A DNA stretch of 58,621 nt. Origin: an uncultured Spirochaetaceae bacterium. GTDB taxonomy: Bacteria > Spirochaetota > Spirochaetia > Sphaerochaetales > Sphaerochaetaceae. The stretch spans positions 1 to 58,621 of the forward strand of contig CAMDZB010000004.1 in the NCBI GenBank assembly GCA_945910645.1, given 5' to 3'. A program made the position numbers and the translations under genes. Shown piece after piece: positions 38,026-47,427 of this stretch. Below the pieces are notes generated by a model. It searched no databases. It worked only from the letters and a program-made list of their open reading frames with translations, and was not told where the DNA came from. Every line of letters begins with the position of its first letter. The first letter of the stretch is position 1.

Positions 38026-39221
38026 AATTCCTCCCCCTCGGATTTCGCTTTTAGCGTTCCGTCATTTAGTTTAATTGTTAAGCTATCGCCCCTCTTTACA
38101 TCCTTTACAGATCTTATCACCTTGCCGTCTTTGTCCTTCACGATGCTGTATCCCCTATCAAGGATGTCGTATGGCGAGTAGGCCTTAAGTAGGTTGATCT
38201 TAGATGTAGCATCCGAAATTTTGTGTTTTAGTAGATTAAGGATGTTCATTTTAAGGCTCAGTTTTTTATTGTCGATTGTTACAAACTTGTTTGAACAAAG
38301 CATTTCAAGGCGGGTTTTAAGAAGTTCACGCGATGAGTCGTTCTTTTGAAATGCATTCTCGATACGGCGTTGAATTGTTGTGCCGATGTACTTCTTTGCA
38401 TCCTCAATAAAGCGTCGAAATTCGTTGTTCCTCTCTCGTATGAAGCTTCCTGCCTGAGTGGGAGTGTTTGCTCTTAAGTCCGCGGCAAAGTCGCATAGAG
38501 GCGTGTCAGGGTCGTGCCCGATTGCAGAGATACAGATTAGTTCACTTTCTGAGAGCGCCTTTACGATTCTCTCATCGTTGAATAGATAGAGGTCCTCAAA
38601 TGATCCGCCACCACGAGCAACGATAAGAACATCGGCTTTCACTCGTCCACTTTTTACAAGTTCGTTTGCCCTCACTATAGCACAGCTTACAGAGTCAGGG
38701 CACGCATCGCCTTGCATGAGCGACGGCATGATCTTTACGTTTACTCCGTCGCCTATGTTACGAAGAACATCGTGGATTACATCGCCTGTTGCACTTGTGA
38801 TTACAATTACATCCCTAATGAGGATAGGTAATGGGCGTTTTGGACGCATAAAGTAGGTATTTGCCCACTTACGCTTATTCTCCTCGATTATTTCAAGTAG
38901 CGACCCCTGTCCTGATCTTTTGATGGATGAACACTTTAGCTGATAGCGGCCGCTCTGAGGATAGATGTTTGGAACTCCCTCAACGATTACCTTATCTCCA
39001 ATCTGTGGCTTGAATGTCTGTCTTAATGCGTTGAACTTAAATAATACGCAATCTAGGGATGCCTCTGTATCCTTAATCGAAAAGTACCAGTGACCTGATG
39101 CCTGAAATGTAATCTTGGATATTTCACCCTCGACGCGAACAAATGGAAAGGCGCTTGAAAGCATTGAATCTACAAGGGCATTGAAGGCATGGACTGAAAA
39201 GACATCAGATTTTTCAGTCAT
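38022..39221 (-). CDS. xseA: Exodeoxyribonuclease VII large subunit
   Basis: The catalytic subunit of exonuclease VII. An N-terminal OB-fold (VEGEISKITFQASGHWYFSIKD) is followed by the nuclease domain with VIVARGGGSFEDLYLFNDE and a nearby AIGHDPDTPLCDFAADLRA, then a coiled-coil C-terminus ending in a GYSIV-containing segment. Length 399 is slightly short but complete. It overlaps lepA by eight bases. Confidence 0.95.
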   Translation of the reverse strand: MTEKSDVFSVHAFNALVDSMLSSAFPFVRVEGEISKITFQASGHWYFSIKDTEASLDCVLFKFNALRQTFKPQIGDKVIVEGVPNIYPQSGRYQLKCSSIKRSGQGSLLEIIEENKRKWANTYFMRPKRPLPILIRDVIVITSATGDVIHDVLRNIGDGVNVKIMPSLMQGDACPDSVSCAIVRANELVKSGRVKADVLIVARGGGSFEDLYLFNDERIVKALSESELICISAIGHDPDTPLCDFAADLRANTPTQAGSFIRERNNEFRRFIEDAKKYIGTTIQRRIENAFQKNDSSRELLKTRLEMLCSNKFVTIDNKKLSLKMNILNLLKHKISDATSKINLLKAYSPYDILDRGYSIVKDKDGKVIRSVKDVKRGDSLTIKLNDGTLKAKSEGEEL

Positions 39222-41028
39222 TCTTGTCCTCCCCTGTTTTTAACACTGAAAGGAACGCCTTTTGTGGTATCTCAACGTTGCCTACCATCTTCATGCGCTT
39301 CTTTCCTTCCTTCTGCTTTTCGAGTAGCTTTCGCTTTCTTGAAATATCACCGCCGTAACACTTTGCGGTAACGTCCTTACGGAAGGCGTTGATGGTCTCG
39401 CGTGCAATCACCGTGCCTCCGATTGCAGCCTGGATTGGAATCTTAAACTGATGGCGTGGAATCTCATCTTTGAGGCGTTCACAGATTGCTCTTCCGCGTA
39501 CTTCTGCACCCTTTGAGTACACAAGGCTCGAGAGTGCATCAACAATCTCACCGTTCACAAGAATATCCATCCTCACAAGCGAGGTGGGCTTGTATCCTAT
39601 GATGTCGTAGTCAAAGCTTGCGTATCCGCGTGATAGGCTCTTGAGTCTGTCGTAGAACTCAAAGAGCACTTCGGCTAGTGGCATTTCGAACGTCATCTCT
39701 ACGCGTTTTGTATCAAGGTATGTCAGTCCTGTCTGAACGCCACGCTTCTCCATGCATAGCGTAAGGAGTGACCCGATGTACTCTGCTGGCGTGATTATAG
39801 TTGCCTTGATGTACGGCTCCTCTGCACTTTCAATCTTCATTGGATCTGGGTACTCAAGCGGATTGTCGATGTATTCAGTCTCGCCGTTCTTAAGATGGAT
39901 TATGTACTTTACTGATGGGGATGTGAACACAACCCCGATTGAGCTTTCCCTTTCAAGGCGCTCCTCTATTACCTCAAGGTGCAAGAGTCCTAAAAATCCA
40001 CATCTGAAGCCAAAACCTAGTGCAATTGATGAGTCCTTCTCGTATGTGAAACTTGCATCGTTTAGCTTTAACCTTTCGAGTGCTGAGACTAACTCTTCAT
40101 AGTCGTTTGCATCAACAGGATAGATCGATGAGAATACAACGCTCTTTATCTCCTTAAAGCCTTTAAGTGGCTCAGGTGCCCCTCCGATTACGGTTGTGAC
40201 GGTGTCGCCTACTGTTACGTCGCTTACGGTTTTAACGCCTGCAATTATGTATCCAACGTCTCCTGCCTCAAGTCTGTCTTTCTTTACAAGGCCAAGCTGG
40301 AATATACCAATCTCTTCAACTTTGTATACGCCATCTGAGTGCATAAAGCGGATCTCATCGCCTGTTTTAAGCGTACCGTCAAACACTCTGATGTGCACAA
40401 TCACGCCCTTGTACGGGTCGTAGTGGCTGTCGTAGATGAGCGCTTTAAGAGGGGCCTTATTGTCTCCATTTGGATGTGGTACTCGCTTTACGATCGCCTC
40501 GAATAGATCCTCAATTCCCACACCCGTTTTTGCACTCACAAGTAGGGCATCCTCCGATGAGAGTCCAAGGTCGTTATCGATCTGATGCTTTACGCTTTCA
40601 ACATCCGCAGACGCAAGGTCGATCTTGTTTATAACAGGGATTATCTCAAGCCCTGCATCAAAGGCCATATACATGTTTGCAAGCGTCTGAGCCTGTACTC
40701 CCTGGGTGGCATCGATGAGTAAAAGCGCTCCTTCTGATGATGCGATTGATCGCGATACCTCTGCGCTGAAGTCAACGTGCCCCGGCGTATCAACAAGGTT
40801 AAGTATGTACTCCTTCCCGTCGCTTGCCTTATATGGGATAGTCACAGCCTGACTCTTTATGGTGATTCCCCTTTCGCGCTCGATGTCCATGTTATCAAGA
40901 ACCTGAGTTTGAACTGTGCTTCGTGGGTTGAGTAGACGTGCCTTTTCTATAAAACGATCGGCAAGAGTGCTCTTGCCGTGGTCGATGTGAGCTATTATAC
41001 AAAAGTTTCTTACGTTGGTGATATCCAT
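39214..41028 (-). CDS. lepA: Elongation factor 4 (LepA)
   Basis: LepA is a ribosome-binding GTPase that influences initiation and back-translocation. GTP motifs: AHIDHGKSTL, DTPGHVDF and NKIDL, with RGITIKSQAV as switch; the C-terminal part has the LepA-specific CYGGDISRKRKLLEKQKEGKK. 604 residues. It begins nine bases after ftsH. Confidence 0.97.
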   Translation of the reverse strand: MDITNVRNFCIIAHIDHGKSTLADRFIEKARLLNPRSTVQTQVLDNMDIERERGITIKSQAVTIPYKASDGKEYILNLVDTPGHVDFSAEVSRSIASSEGALLLIDATQGVQAQTLANMYMAFDAGLEIIPVINKIDLASADVESVKHQIDNDLGLSSEDALLVSAKTGVGIEDLFEAIVKRVPHPNGDNKAPLKALIYDSHYDPYKGVIVHIRVFDGTLKTGDEIRFMHSDGVYKVEEIGIFQLGLVKKDRLEAGDVGYIIAGVKTVSDVTVGDTVTTVIGGAPEPLKGFKEIKSVVFSSIYPVDANDYEELVSALERLKLNDASFTYEKDSSIALGFGFRCGFLGLLHLEVIEERLERESSIGVVFTSPSVKYIIHLKNGETEYIDNPLEYPDPMKIESAEEPYIKATIITPAEYIGSLLTLCMEKRGVQTGLTYLDTKRVEMTFEMPLAEVLFEFYDRLKSLSRGYASFDYDIIGYKPTSLVRMDILVNGEIVDALSSLVYSKGAEVRGRAICERLKDEIPRHQFKIPIQAAIGGTVIARETINAFRKDVTAKCYGGDISRKRKLLEKQKEGKKRMKMVGNVEIPQKAFLSVLKTGEDKND

Positions 41029-41037
41029 CTTTATCTT

Positions 41038-43152
41038 TTAGTTCTCACCATTGTCCTGAGGCTTATCATCAGAGGCTGAATTGTTTGCAACTTGTTCCTC
41101 ATTTGATGATTGGACGTCACTTGATGGAGTTTGAATATCACTTGGAGTGCTTGATTCAACAGGTGCGCTTGTTTGGCTCTGACCGTCTTTTTTATCACCT
41201 GGCGTGTTGAAGTCCACAAGGGATGCAAAGTCCTCGCGCTCCTCAAAGCCTAGAAGTTCACGCACTTCCTTATCATCAAGCGTCTCTACTTCCACAAGCT
41301 TCTGTGTAAGTAGATCTAGTTGATCTCTATGTTCTGTAAGGATGCTCCTCACTTCAGTCATACACTCGTTTAGGATGTTTCTTACAGCTTCATCGATCTT
41401 TGTTGCTGTGGAGTCGCTGTAGCCCTTTCTCTGTGCAATTTCACGGCCGAGGAAGATTGGCTCATCATCATTTCCGTAGTTTACAAATCCAAGTGGACTC
41501 ATACCCCACTCTGTTACCATGCGTGTTGCAACACTTGTTGCCTGCTTTATGTCGTTACTTGTGCCTGTTGTGGTTTCACCGTAGACGATGTCTTCAGCAA
41601 CGTAGCCACCCATACAGATCTTTATCCATCCTAAGAGGGCATTCTTTGTTTTTGTAAGCACATCCTTTTCAGGAAGTGACATTGTGACGCCCAAGGCTCT
41701 GCCGTGAGGTATAATCGTGACTTTGTGGAGTGGATCAACATCCTTCACGTAGTAGTGAAGTAGAGCGTGTCCTGCCTCATGATATGCTGTTGCTGTTTTC
41801 TCCTCGCTTGTCATCGCACGGCTCTTTCTTGCAACGCCGAGTATGATCTTATCACGTGCCTCTTCAATCTCATTCATTGTTACAAATGGCTTTGATAGGC
41901 GTGCAGCAAGTAGGGCAGCCTCGTTCACTAAGTTAGCAAGATCTGCACCGCTACAGCCTGCTGTGGCTTTTGCGATTCTTGCAACATCGAGCCCCTGCTC
42001 AAACTTTATCTTCTGAAGGTGGATGTTCAATATTGCTTCTCTTTCCTTAGCATCAGGAAGTTCAACTGCAACCTGACGATCAAAGCGTCCTGGTCGAAGA
42101 AGTGCAGGGTCAAGTACGTCTGGCCTGTTTGTTGCAGCCATAACGATGATTCCCTTATCTGTTTCAAAACCGTCCATCTCTACAAGCATCTGGTTTAAGG
42201 TCTGCTCTCTCTCGTCATGTCCACCGCCAATTCCCGAGCCCCTGCTTCTGCCTACAGCATCAAGCTCATCGATAAAGATGATACATGGTGCCTTCTTTCT
42301 TGCCTGAGCAAAAAGGTCTCTGACACGTGCAGCACCCATTCCAACGAACATCTCTACAAAGTCCGATCCTGATGTATGGAAGAACGACACGCCGCTCTCT
42401 CCTGCAACTGCACGGGCGATGAGGGTTTTACCTGTTCCTGGAGGGCCTACAAGAAGCACGCCCTTTGGAATCTTTGCGCCAATCTGTGTGAACTTCTTTG
42501 GATGCTTTAAAAACTCAACAACCTCCTGAAGCTCCTGTTTTGCCTCAGCCTGGCCTGCAACGTCCTTAAAACGTACTACATCCTTGCCGTTTGGCTTGTA
42601 TTCGCGGGCGTGATTGTGACCAAAGTCGCTAAGCATTTTTCCACCGCCCATGTTGTTAGCCTGCCTCATCACCATAACCATCATTATTATCAGTATGATG
42701 ATCGGGAGGAAGTTGACGATTATATCAAGAATGCTGATCTTACGTGGAACGCCTACAACGTCTACATTGTAAGCCTTAAGCGTTTGAATGAGCGTGCTAT
42801 CAAAGTATGGAATGCGTGTAACGTGAGTCTCGCCGTTTCTGAGCTCATATGTGATAGTCTGTGAATCGCTGATTGAGGCTTTCCTTATGTTGCCCATCTC
42901 TGCGCTCTCAAGAAAGTCCGTATATGATGTTGCCTGGCGCTGGAATGCTCCCATATTCTGAACCAAGCTGAATCCTATCAAAAACACACATACTGCAAGA
43001 AGCGGTAGAAGCCAGCTTCGTGGCGACTTTCCTCCACCTGATGGCGATGGCCTATTTGGTCCATTGTTACCGCTGTTGTTATTGTTGTTATTGTTGTTAT
43101 TACCGTCTCCCCAAAAACCTGAATCTTGGAGTATTCCTTCTTTCTTCTTCAT
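41038..43152 (-). CDS. ftsH: ATP-dependent zinc metalloprotease FtsH
   Basis: FtsH degrades damaged membrane and regulatory proteins at the inner membrane. Two membrane spans (near residues 45-62 and 150-165) flank a periplasmic part; the AAA module has GPPGTGKT and [15 protein letters not shown]; the protease site is HEAGH. Nine consecutive asparagines near residue 17 come from an AAC/AAT repeat. The last 70 residues are a serine/asparagine/glutamine-rich tail of low complexity. 704 residues. Confidence 0.97.
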   Translation of the reverse strand: MKKKEGILQDSGFWGDGNNNNNNNNNSGNNGPNRPSPSGGGKSPRSWLLPLLAVCVFLIGFSLVQNMGAFQRQATSYTDFLESAEMGNIRKASISDSQTITYELRNGETHVTRIPYFDSTLIQTLKAYNVDVVGVPRKISILDIIVNFLPIIILIIMMVMVMRQANNMGGGKMLSDFGHNHAREYKPNGKDVVRFKDVAGQAEAKQELQEVVEFLKHPKKFTQIGAKIPKGVLLVGPPGTGKTLIARAVAGESGVSFFHTSGSDFVEMFVGMGAARVRDLFAQARKKAPCIIFIDELDAVGRSRGSGIGGGHDEREQTLNQMLVEMDGFETDKGIIVMAATNRPDVLDPALLRPGRFDRQVAVELPDAKEREAILNIHLQKIKFEQGLDVARIAKATAGCSGADLANLVNEAALLAARLSKPFVTMNEIEEARDKIILGVARKSRAMTSEEKTATAYHEAGHALLHYYVKDVDPLHKVTIIPHGRALGVTMSLPEKDVLTKTKNALLGWIKICMGGYVAEDIVYGETTTGTSNDIKQATSVATRMVTEWGMSPLGFVNYGNDDEPIFLGREIAQRKGYSDSTATKIDEAVRNILNECMTEVRSILTEHRDQLDLLTQKLVEVETLDDKEVRELLGFEEREDFASLVDFNTPGDKKDGQSQTSAPVESSTPSDIQTPSSDVQSSNEEQVANNSASDDKPQDNGEN

Positions 43153-43180
43153 TATTTTTCCTTAAAATTCAATATTTATA

Positions 43181-43209
43181 AATATAAGTGAATAAATCTA
43201 TAAAAGCAA
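43181..43209 (-). promoter_or_regulatory. ftsH promoter
   Basis: On the minus strand TTGCTT (43204-43209) and TATATT (43181-43186) are separated by 17 bp, followed by AAGGA before the ATG. It probably drives ftsH-lepA-xseA-xseB. Confidence 0.65.
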
Positions 43210-43214
43210 GTTAA

Positions 43215-43976
43215 TTATTTTATGGCTTTGAGGCGAGAAACCTCATCTTTGATCATATTTTCAAGAGTTTGAGATAGATTGTCTTTCTCCTCTTTTGTAA
43301 GCGTATTTACATCAATGATCGGAAGAACTGATATTCTAATGTGCGGACGCGGTGTGATTCTCTTACGTCCTTCGAATACTGAGCGCGTTCCTGTTGCTGC
43401 AATTGGGATAATAGTAGCCTTTGATCTGAGTGCAAGCTTTAATGAACCTGGTTTAAACGTTTCAACCTCGCCATTCTTTGCACGGTGGCCTTCTGGGAAT
43501 ATCACCATCTGTACACCCTTTTGGATGTTTTTAACAGCGTTGTTGATTGCATCAATTGACGACTTGATGCCACCGCGTTTAATAAACGTACAACCGAATG
43601 CAACCATCCAGATGTTTAAAAATGGCACAGCTTGTAGCTCTTTTTTTGCAACAAAGCCAGTTCGGAGCTTACAGTATCCAAGAATATTCGTGATATCAAG
43701 ATACGACTCGTGGTTCCCGACTATGCAGTAGTGGCCATCCGCCTTTGGAAGGTTCTCCTTTCCGTATACTGTCACCTTTGCACCAAGGACTTTTGTGATA
43801 AGCCTTGACCACATTCTTGCGCTTGCCCACATGAATCCGTCTGCTGCCTTTTTTAAAAACAATAGGCGGAGAACTCCATATATAACAAATGTTATAATTG
43901 TGCCTGGAATGAACAGTATCACCCAAAAGGCAACTGCGATGTATACGTATAAACTACAAAGAAAGGATCTCTTCAT
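43215..43976 (-). CDS. plsC: 1-acyl-sn-glycerol-3-phosphate acyltransferase
   Basis: PlsC adds the second acyl chain to lysophosphatidate in phospholipid synthesis. The 253-residue protein has an N-terminal membrane anchor, the catalytic NHESYLD (NHx4D pattern) near residue 90 and FPEGHRAKNGEV near residue 158 (the FPEGTRS block). The start overlaps the stop of the upstream envelope gene by one base, so three envelope genes form a unit. Confidence 0.9.
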   Translation of the reverse strand: MKRSFLCSLYVYIAVAFWVILFIPGTIITFVIYGVLRLLFLKKAADGFMWASARMWSRLITKVLGAKVTVYGKENLPKADGHYCIVGNHESYLDITNILGYCKLRTGFVAKKELQAVPFLNIWMVAFGCTFIKRGGIKSSIDAINNAVKNIQKGVQMVIFPEGHRAKNGEVETFKPGSLKLALRSKATIIPIAATGTRSVFEGRKRITPRPHIRISVLPIIDVNTLTKEEKDNLSQTLENMIKDEVSRLKAIK

Positions 43977-45307
43977 TATTTTGTCCTATCCCATCCAAAC
44001 TTGATTACAATTGAGAAATAGTCTACAGGCTTTGCACCTGCATATTCGCCCCACTCCTTCCATCCGTATGAGACATCAAGCACGAATGCCCATAGGTCTA
44101 AGCGTCCGCCAAAGCTTAAGCGCCCGCCGTCTACGCCGAATCGAAGTGCAAGAAATTCACCAACAAAAGCCTCGATACCGAGCCTCATGTGTGATCCAAA
44201 GAAGTACTTAAAATCCTTCTTCTCTGCATCCGAGTAGTGATAGAGGTCTACAAAGTCTAACTCGACACGTGGGTTGAACCACTTCCATTTTGGATTGTAT
44301 GCAATACCGATATCAAGTGAGCCTGTATCGAAGAAGCCGTAGTTTATATGATTTCCTGTTCTTTTATTTGATGACCATATGCCTGTAAGCGCACTTTGCA
44401 TATTATCAAACTCATATGCGCCCACAGCTGATGGCCAGAGATCTCTGATTGCAAGAGAGACTGAGAGGTCATTCATGAACGTGTATGTCATTCCTATGGT
44501 GATTGGGTGAAGAATAGTTGCCATTGCCCTCTTTGTACTATCTGGATTTGCAAATGGGACGAGGATATCCATGGTGCTAAGTGAGCCGCTTCCTCCATCG
44601 CTTCCATCAGATGAACTTGTTTTGTTCAATATCTCATTTGCGGTGTAGCCTTCACCGTATGTTCTCAGCATGAGGCTGATGCTTCCGCCAATATCAATTC
44701 GGTGTAGCCCCTTATTGTATACATTCCCACCGTATCCAAAGGTTGCACCCACTGTGAACATTGGATAGATTTTGGCATCATTTACTGAACTAGAAGCACC
44801 TGAAAGGTTTGAAAACAAACCGTAATCTACAAAGAGGTTTCCACCGAAACCCGAGAGTGTCATTCCAATACCTGCATTTACATTCAAAAGCACAGGGTTG
44901 TTGCCTTGACTGAGAATCTTTGGAAGAAGCTTTTGTATAATTCCCATATAATCGTTAGACTCAAAGCTTTTTATGCTTTCCAAAAATGGAGCAAGGGGCT
45001 GAATCTGTATGTTTAACATTGGCGTGTCTAAGAAGAGCTTCTTGTTCCTTGCAAGGTTGGCAGGGTTAAGATAGAGTGCATCCACGCCTGTTGAGAGCAC
45101 TGTTCCTGTGTTTCCAAGAGCCATAACACGTCCTGAAAGAACCGATGGCATCCTATCTGTGACACCTTTATAGTTCCATGGATTTTTGACATTAACTGAT
45201 GAAGCACTTAAAGGAGCACCTGATGTGGAACCAGACTCACCTTCATCTGCAAATGCTGGGAATATGAGAAGAAACAATAGCAATAATATCAAAAGACTCT
45301 TTTTCAT
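43976..45307 (-). CDS. Predicted outer-membrane beta-barrel protein
   Basis: The 443-residue product has a signal peptide (LLILLLLFLLIFPAFA). After it, SGRVMALGNTGTVLSTGVDALYLNPANLA resembles the start of PorV/FadL-like barrels, where a short loop plugs the pore; the rest alternates strand-like segments and ends in FSIVIKFGWDRTK. A serine/glycine-rich loop lies around residue 235. Cargo is unknown. It starts two bases after a lipoprotein gene and has no separate ribosome-binding site. Confidence 0.68.
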   Translation of the reverse strand: MKKSLLILLLLFLLIFPAFADEGESGSTSGAPLSASSVNVKNPWNYKGVTDRMPSVLSGRVMALGNTGTVLSTGVDALYLNPANLARNKKLFLDTPMLNIQIQPLAPFLESIKSFESNDYMGIIQKLLPKILSQGNNPVLLNVNAGIGMTLSGFGGNLFVDYGLFSNLSGASSSVNDAKIYPMFTVGATFGYGGNVYNKGLHRIDIGGSISLMLRTYGEGYTANEILNKTSSSDGSDGGSGSLSTMDILVPFANPDSTKRAMATILHPITIGMTYTFMNDLSVSLAIRDLWPSAVGAYEFDNMQSALTGIWSSNKRTGNHINYGFFDTGSLDIGIAYNPKWKWFNPRVELDFVDLYHYSDAEKKDFKYFFGSHMRLGIEAFVGEFLALRFGVDGGRLSFGGRLDLWAFVLDVSYGWKEWGEYAGAKPVDYFSIVIKFGWDRTK

Positions 45308-45309
45308 GG

Positions 45310-46203
45310 CTATGGCGTTACCTCACTCCCACTCTCGTTTTTACTGCCATTTCCGCCACCAAGTGAGTCTGTTAGAAAATCATTGATTGACTTCATCACA
45401 TTGCTGTTAGGACCTAATACAGCCAATGTTACGTTAACAAGAGCAATAGCATCTTGAGCATTTTTTTTAATATATTCACCTAGACCTGAGGTTCCACCTT
45501 CACCATCTGGATTCTCTTCTGGTGGATTTTCGTTTATTTTCTTTAAAAGTGTTGCCGCAGATGTTAACAACAGAACACTGCCTTTTGTAAGATCTCCTTT
45601 TTCTGTGACAAAAGAATCGATTGCATCTGTTAAAACCTTATCCAGCGTTGGATCCATAGTTCCGCCACTTGATGTAAGCTCTTCTTTAAACGCATCAAGG
45701 TACTCTTTTACGTTATACTTAGAGCCAAGCTCTGCAGGTTCTTTCATCATATTGGCAAACTTCTGTTGGGCTTCCGTTGTTGTGAGGGAGCCTACAGCCT
45801 GTTGAATACTATTCCACTGATCATCACTAAGAGCTATCTTTTCGACAATCTCATCAACCACATCAATGCTTGAACCATCAATATCGATTGTTAATTGTCC
45901 ATCACCATTGTCTATTGTGACTGCTCCAAAAATATCATCAAGCCCCTCTTTAAAACTATCGAATAATGTTTGGGAGCCATCAGGGCTTGGATCTTTTTGA
46001 GATGTTGAATTAAATATAGAGGAGATAGTGTTCTTGGCCTCATCTGCCTGTTTCTTTGCAGCAGCACCATTGTATCCAAAGATATTGGTGCCTGAATTGT
46101 TTAGGGCGCTTCCAAAACGAGCGAGCATATCAAGACTGCATGATGAGAACACAAAAGCTAGAACCAATAACAAAGTTAATAGAATTAAAATTTTTCGTCT
46201 CAT
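45310..46203 (-). CDS. Predicted lipoprotein
   Basis: The N-terminus MRRKILILLTLLLVLAFVFS followed by SCSLD is a lipobox with Cys as the lipidated residue. The 297-residue body is mostly helical and polar, with a proline/glycine-rich loop near residue 232. No family was recognised. The ATG at 46203 follows GAGGTG at good spacing. Together with the barrel protein and plsC it forms an envelope operon; a TATAAT -10 lies upstream on the minus strand. Confidence 0.68.
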   Translation of the reverse strand: MRRKILILLTLLLVLAFVFSSCSLDMLARFGSALNNSGTNIFGYNGAAAKKQADEAKNTISSIFNSTSQKDPSPDGSQTLFDSFKEGLDDIFGAVTIDNGDGQLTIDIDGSSIDVVDEIVEKIALSDDQWNSIQQAVGSLTTTEAQQKFANMMKEPAELGSKYNVKEYLDAFKEELTSSGGTMDPTLDKVLTDAIDSFVTEKGDLTKGSVLLLTSAATLLKKINENPPEENPDGEGGTSGLGEYIKKNAQDAIALVNVTLAVLGPNSNVMKSINDFLTDSLGGGNGSKNESGSEVTP

Positions 46204-46362
46204 CTTGCACCTCAAACTGATTTTATGAAAATTATTATATCTAAATTGTACACATGGAATGTGATTTTGGCAATAAAAACAAACAACAAAAGATGATAAA
46301 TCTTCTCAATTTTAAAACATTAATTCTTGCCCATTTTGATAAAAATGAATTATACAATATGT

Positions 46363-47382
46363 ATGAGCGTTGAATCTATCGTTAAATCTATCTATGATGC
46401 AGACAAGGAATCACTGGAATTTTCAAAGCCACTTTACTATAAACTTCTCTGCCAATGGCTTAAAAAAGGCGTAAATTCGTTTGATAAGATGACGGATCTT
46501 CCAAAAACCGTTATTGAAAACCTTAAGGCAAAGTACACCTCCCCTATTCTCTCTGAGGTTATTGATGTAAAGAAGGACATCTCATCGACAAAGCTTCTTT
46601 TAAAGCTCTACGATGGATTACTTGTGGAGTGTGTGCTACTCAAACGCGAGGATGGGCTTTATACCGCATGCGTCTCATCAGAGGTTGGCTGTACTATGAA
46701 GTGCGAGTTCTGTGCAACAGGTAGTGTTGGATTTAAAAGAGCGCTCAACTGGTGGGAAATCATCGAGCAATTCTTCCACCTCAAGGCGCTTAACAACGAG
46801 CTTGATAGAATAGTGTTCATGGGCATGGGGGAGCCCTTATGCAACTTTGAGAATGTAAAGAGGGCAATAGAGTACATCAAGGGTGAAATTGGAATGTCAC
46901 CACGCCGCATCACAGTTTCAACATCGGGGATTGCACCTGGAATCAAGGCGCTTGCGGATAGTAAACTTGGGGTTAAACTTGCACTCTCCCTCGTAACGGC
47001 AAACGACAGCGTACGTAATACACTCATGAGTGCATCGCGTCTCTACTCACTTACGGAGCTTAAAAAAGCGCTTCTCTACTACTCCGAAAAGGAAAACAGA
47101 CGAATTGCACTTGAATACTGCATGCTTAAGGGCGTGAATACGGATAGGAAAAGCGCTGATGAACTTAAAAACTTCACAAAAGGACTTATCTACAGCGTGA
47201 ATCTAATACCGTGGAATAAACTCGACTTCCTACCGTTTGACACTCCAAGTGCTAAGGAGATTAAGGCTTTTGAAGGGTACCTTAACGCACTTAATGTGAA
47301 ATACACAATCCGCGTATCACGAGGACGTGACACATCAGCTGCATGCGGTATGCTTGTTGCAAAAAATAAAGGCGGTGTTTAA
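46363..47382 (+). CDS. rlmN: Dual-specificity 23S rRNA/tRNA adenine C2-methyltransferase RlmN
   Basis: RlmN uses radical SAM chemistry to methylate A2503 of 23S rRNA and A37 of some tRNAs. The cluster motif is CTMKCEFC near residue 110, then GMGEPLCNFENV near residue 160, STSGIAPGI, and the catalytic RDTSAACGML near the end. The ATG at 46363 gives 339 residues and has TATACA seven bases upstream of it, so the mRNA may be leaderless; a longer frame from a TTG at 46327 is unlikely. Confidence 0.9.
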   Translation: MSVESIVKSIYDADKESLEFSKPLYYKLLCQWLKKGVNSFDKMTDLPKTVIENLKAKYTSPILSEVIDVKKDISSTKLLLKLYDGLLVECVLLKREDGLYTACVSSEVGCTMKCEFCATGSVGFKRALNWWEIIEQFFHLKALNNELDRIVFMGMGEPLCNFENVKRAIEYIKGEIGMSPRRITVSTSGIAPGIKALADSKLGVKLALSLVTANDSVRNTLMSASRLYSLTELKKALLYYSEKENRRIALEYCMLKGVNTDRKSADELKNFTKGLIYSVNLIPWNKLDFLPFDTPSAKEIKAFEGYLNALNVKYTIRVSRGRDTSAACGMLVAKNKGGV

Positions 47383-47393
47383 CCGCCTTTATT
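47365..47393. terminator. Bidirectional terminator of rlmN and oadA
   Basis: AATAAAGGCGGT (47365-47376) pairs with ACCGCCTTTATT (47382-47393); T-runs lie on both sides. The left arm includes the last codons of rlmN. Confidence 0.9.
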
Positions 47394-47409
47394 TTTAGTA
47401 TTTACAAAT

Positions 47410-47427
47410 ATATAACAGTTGTTATAT
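47410..47427. promoter_or_regulatory. Palindrome overlapping the oadA stop
   Basis: ATATAACA-GT-TGTTATAT, 8-bp arms, touching the last base of the oadA stop. It resembles the 14-bp palindrome at 9570-9583. Its role is unknown. Confidence 0.35.
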
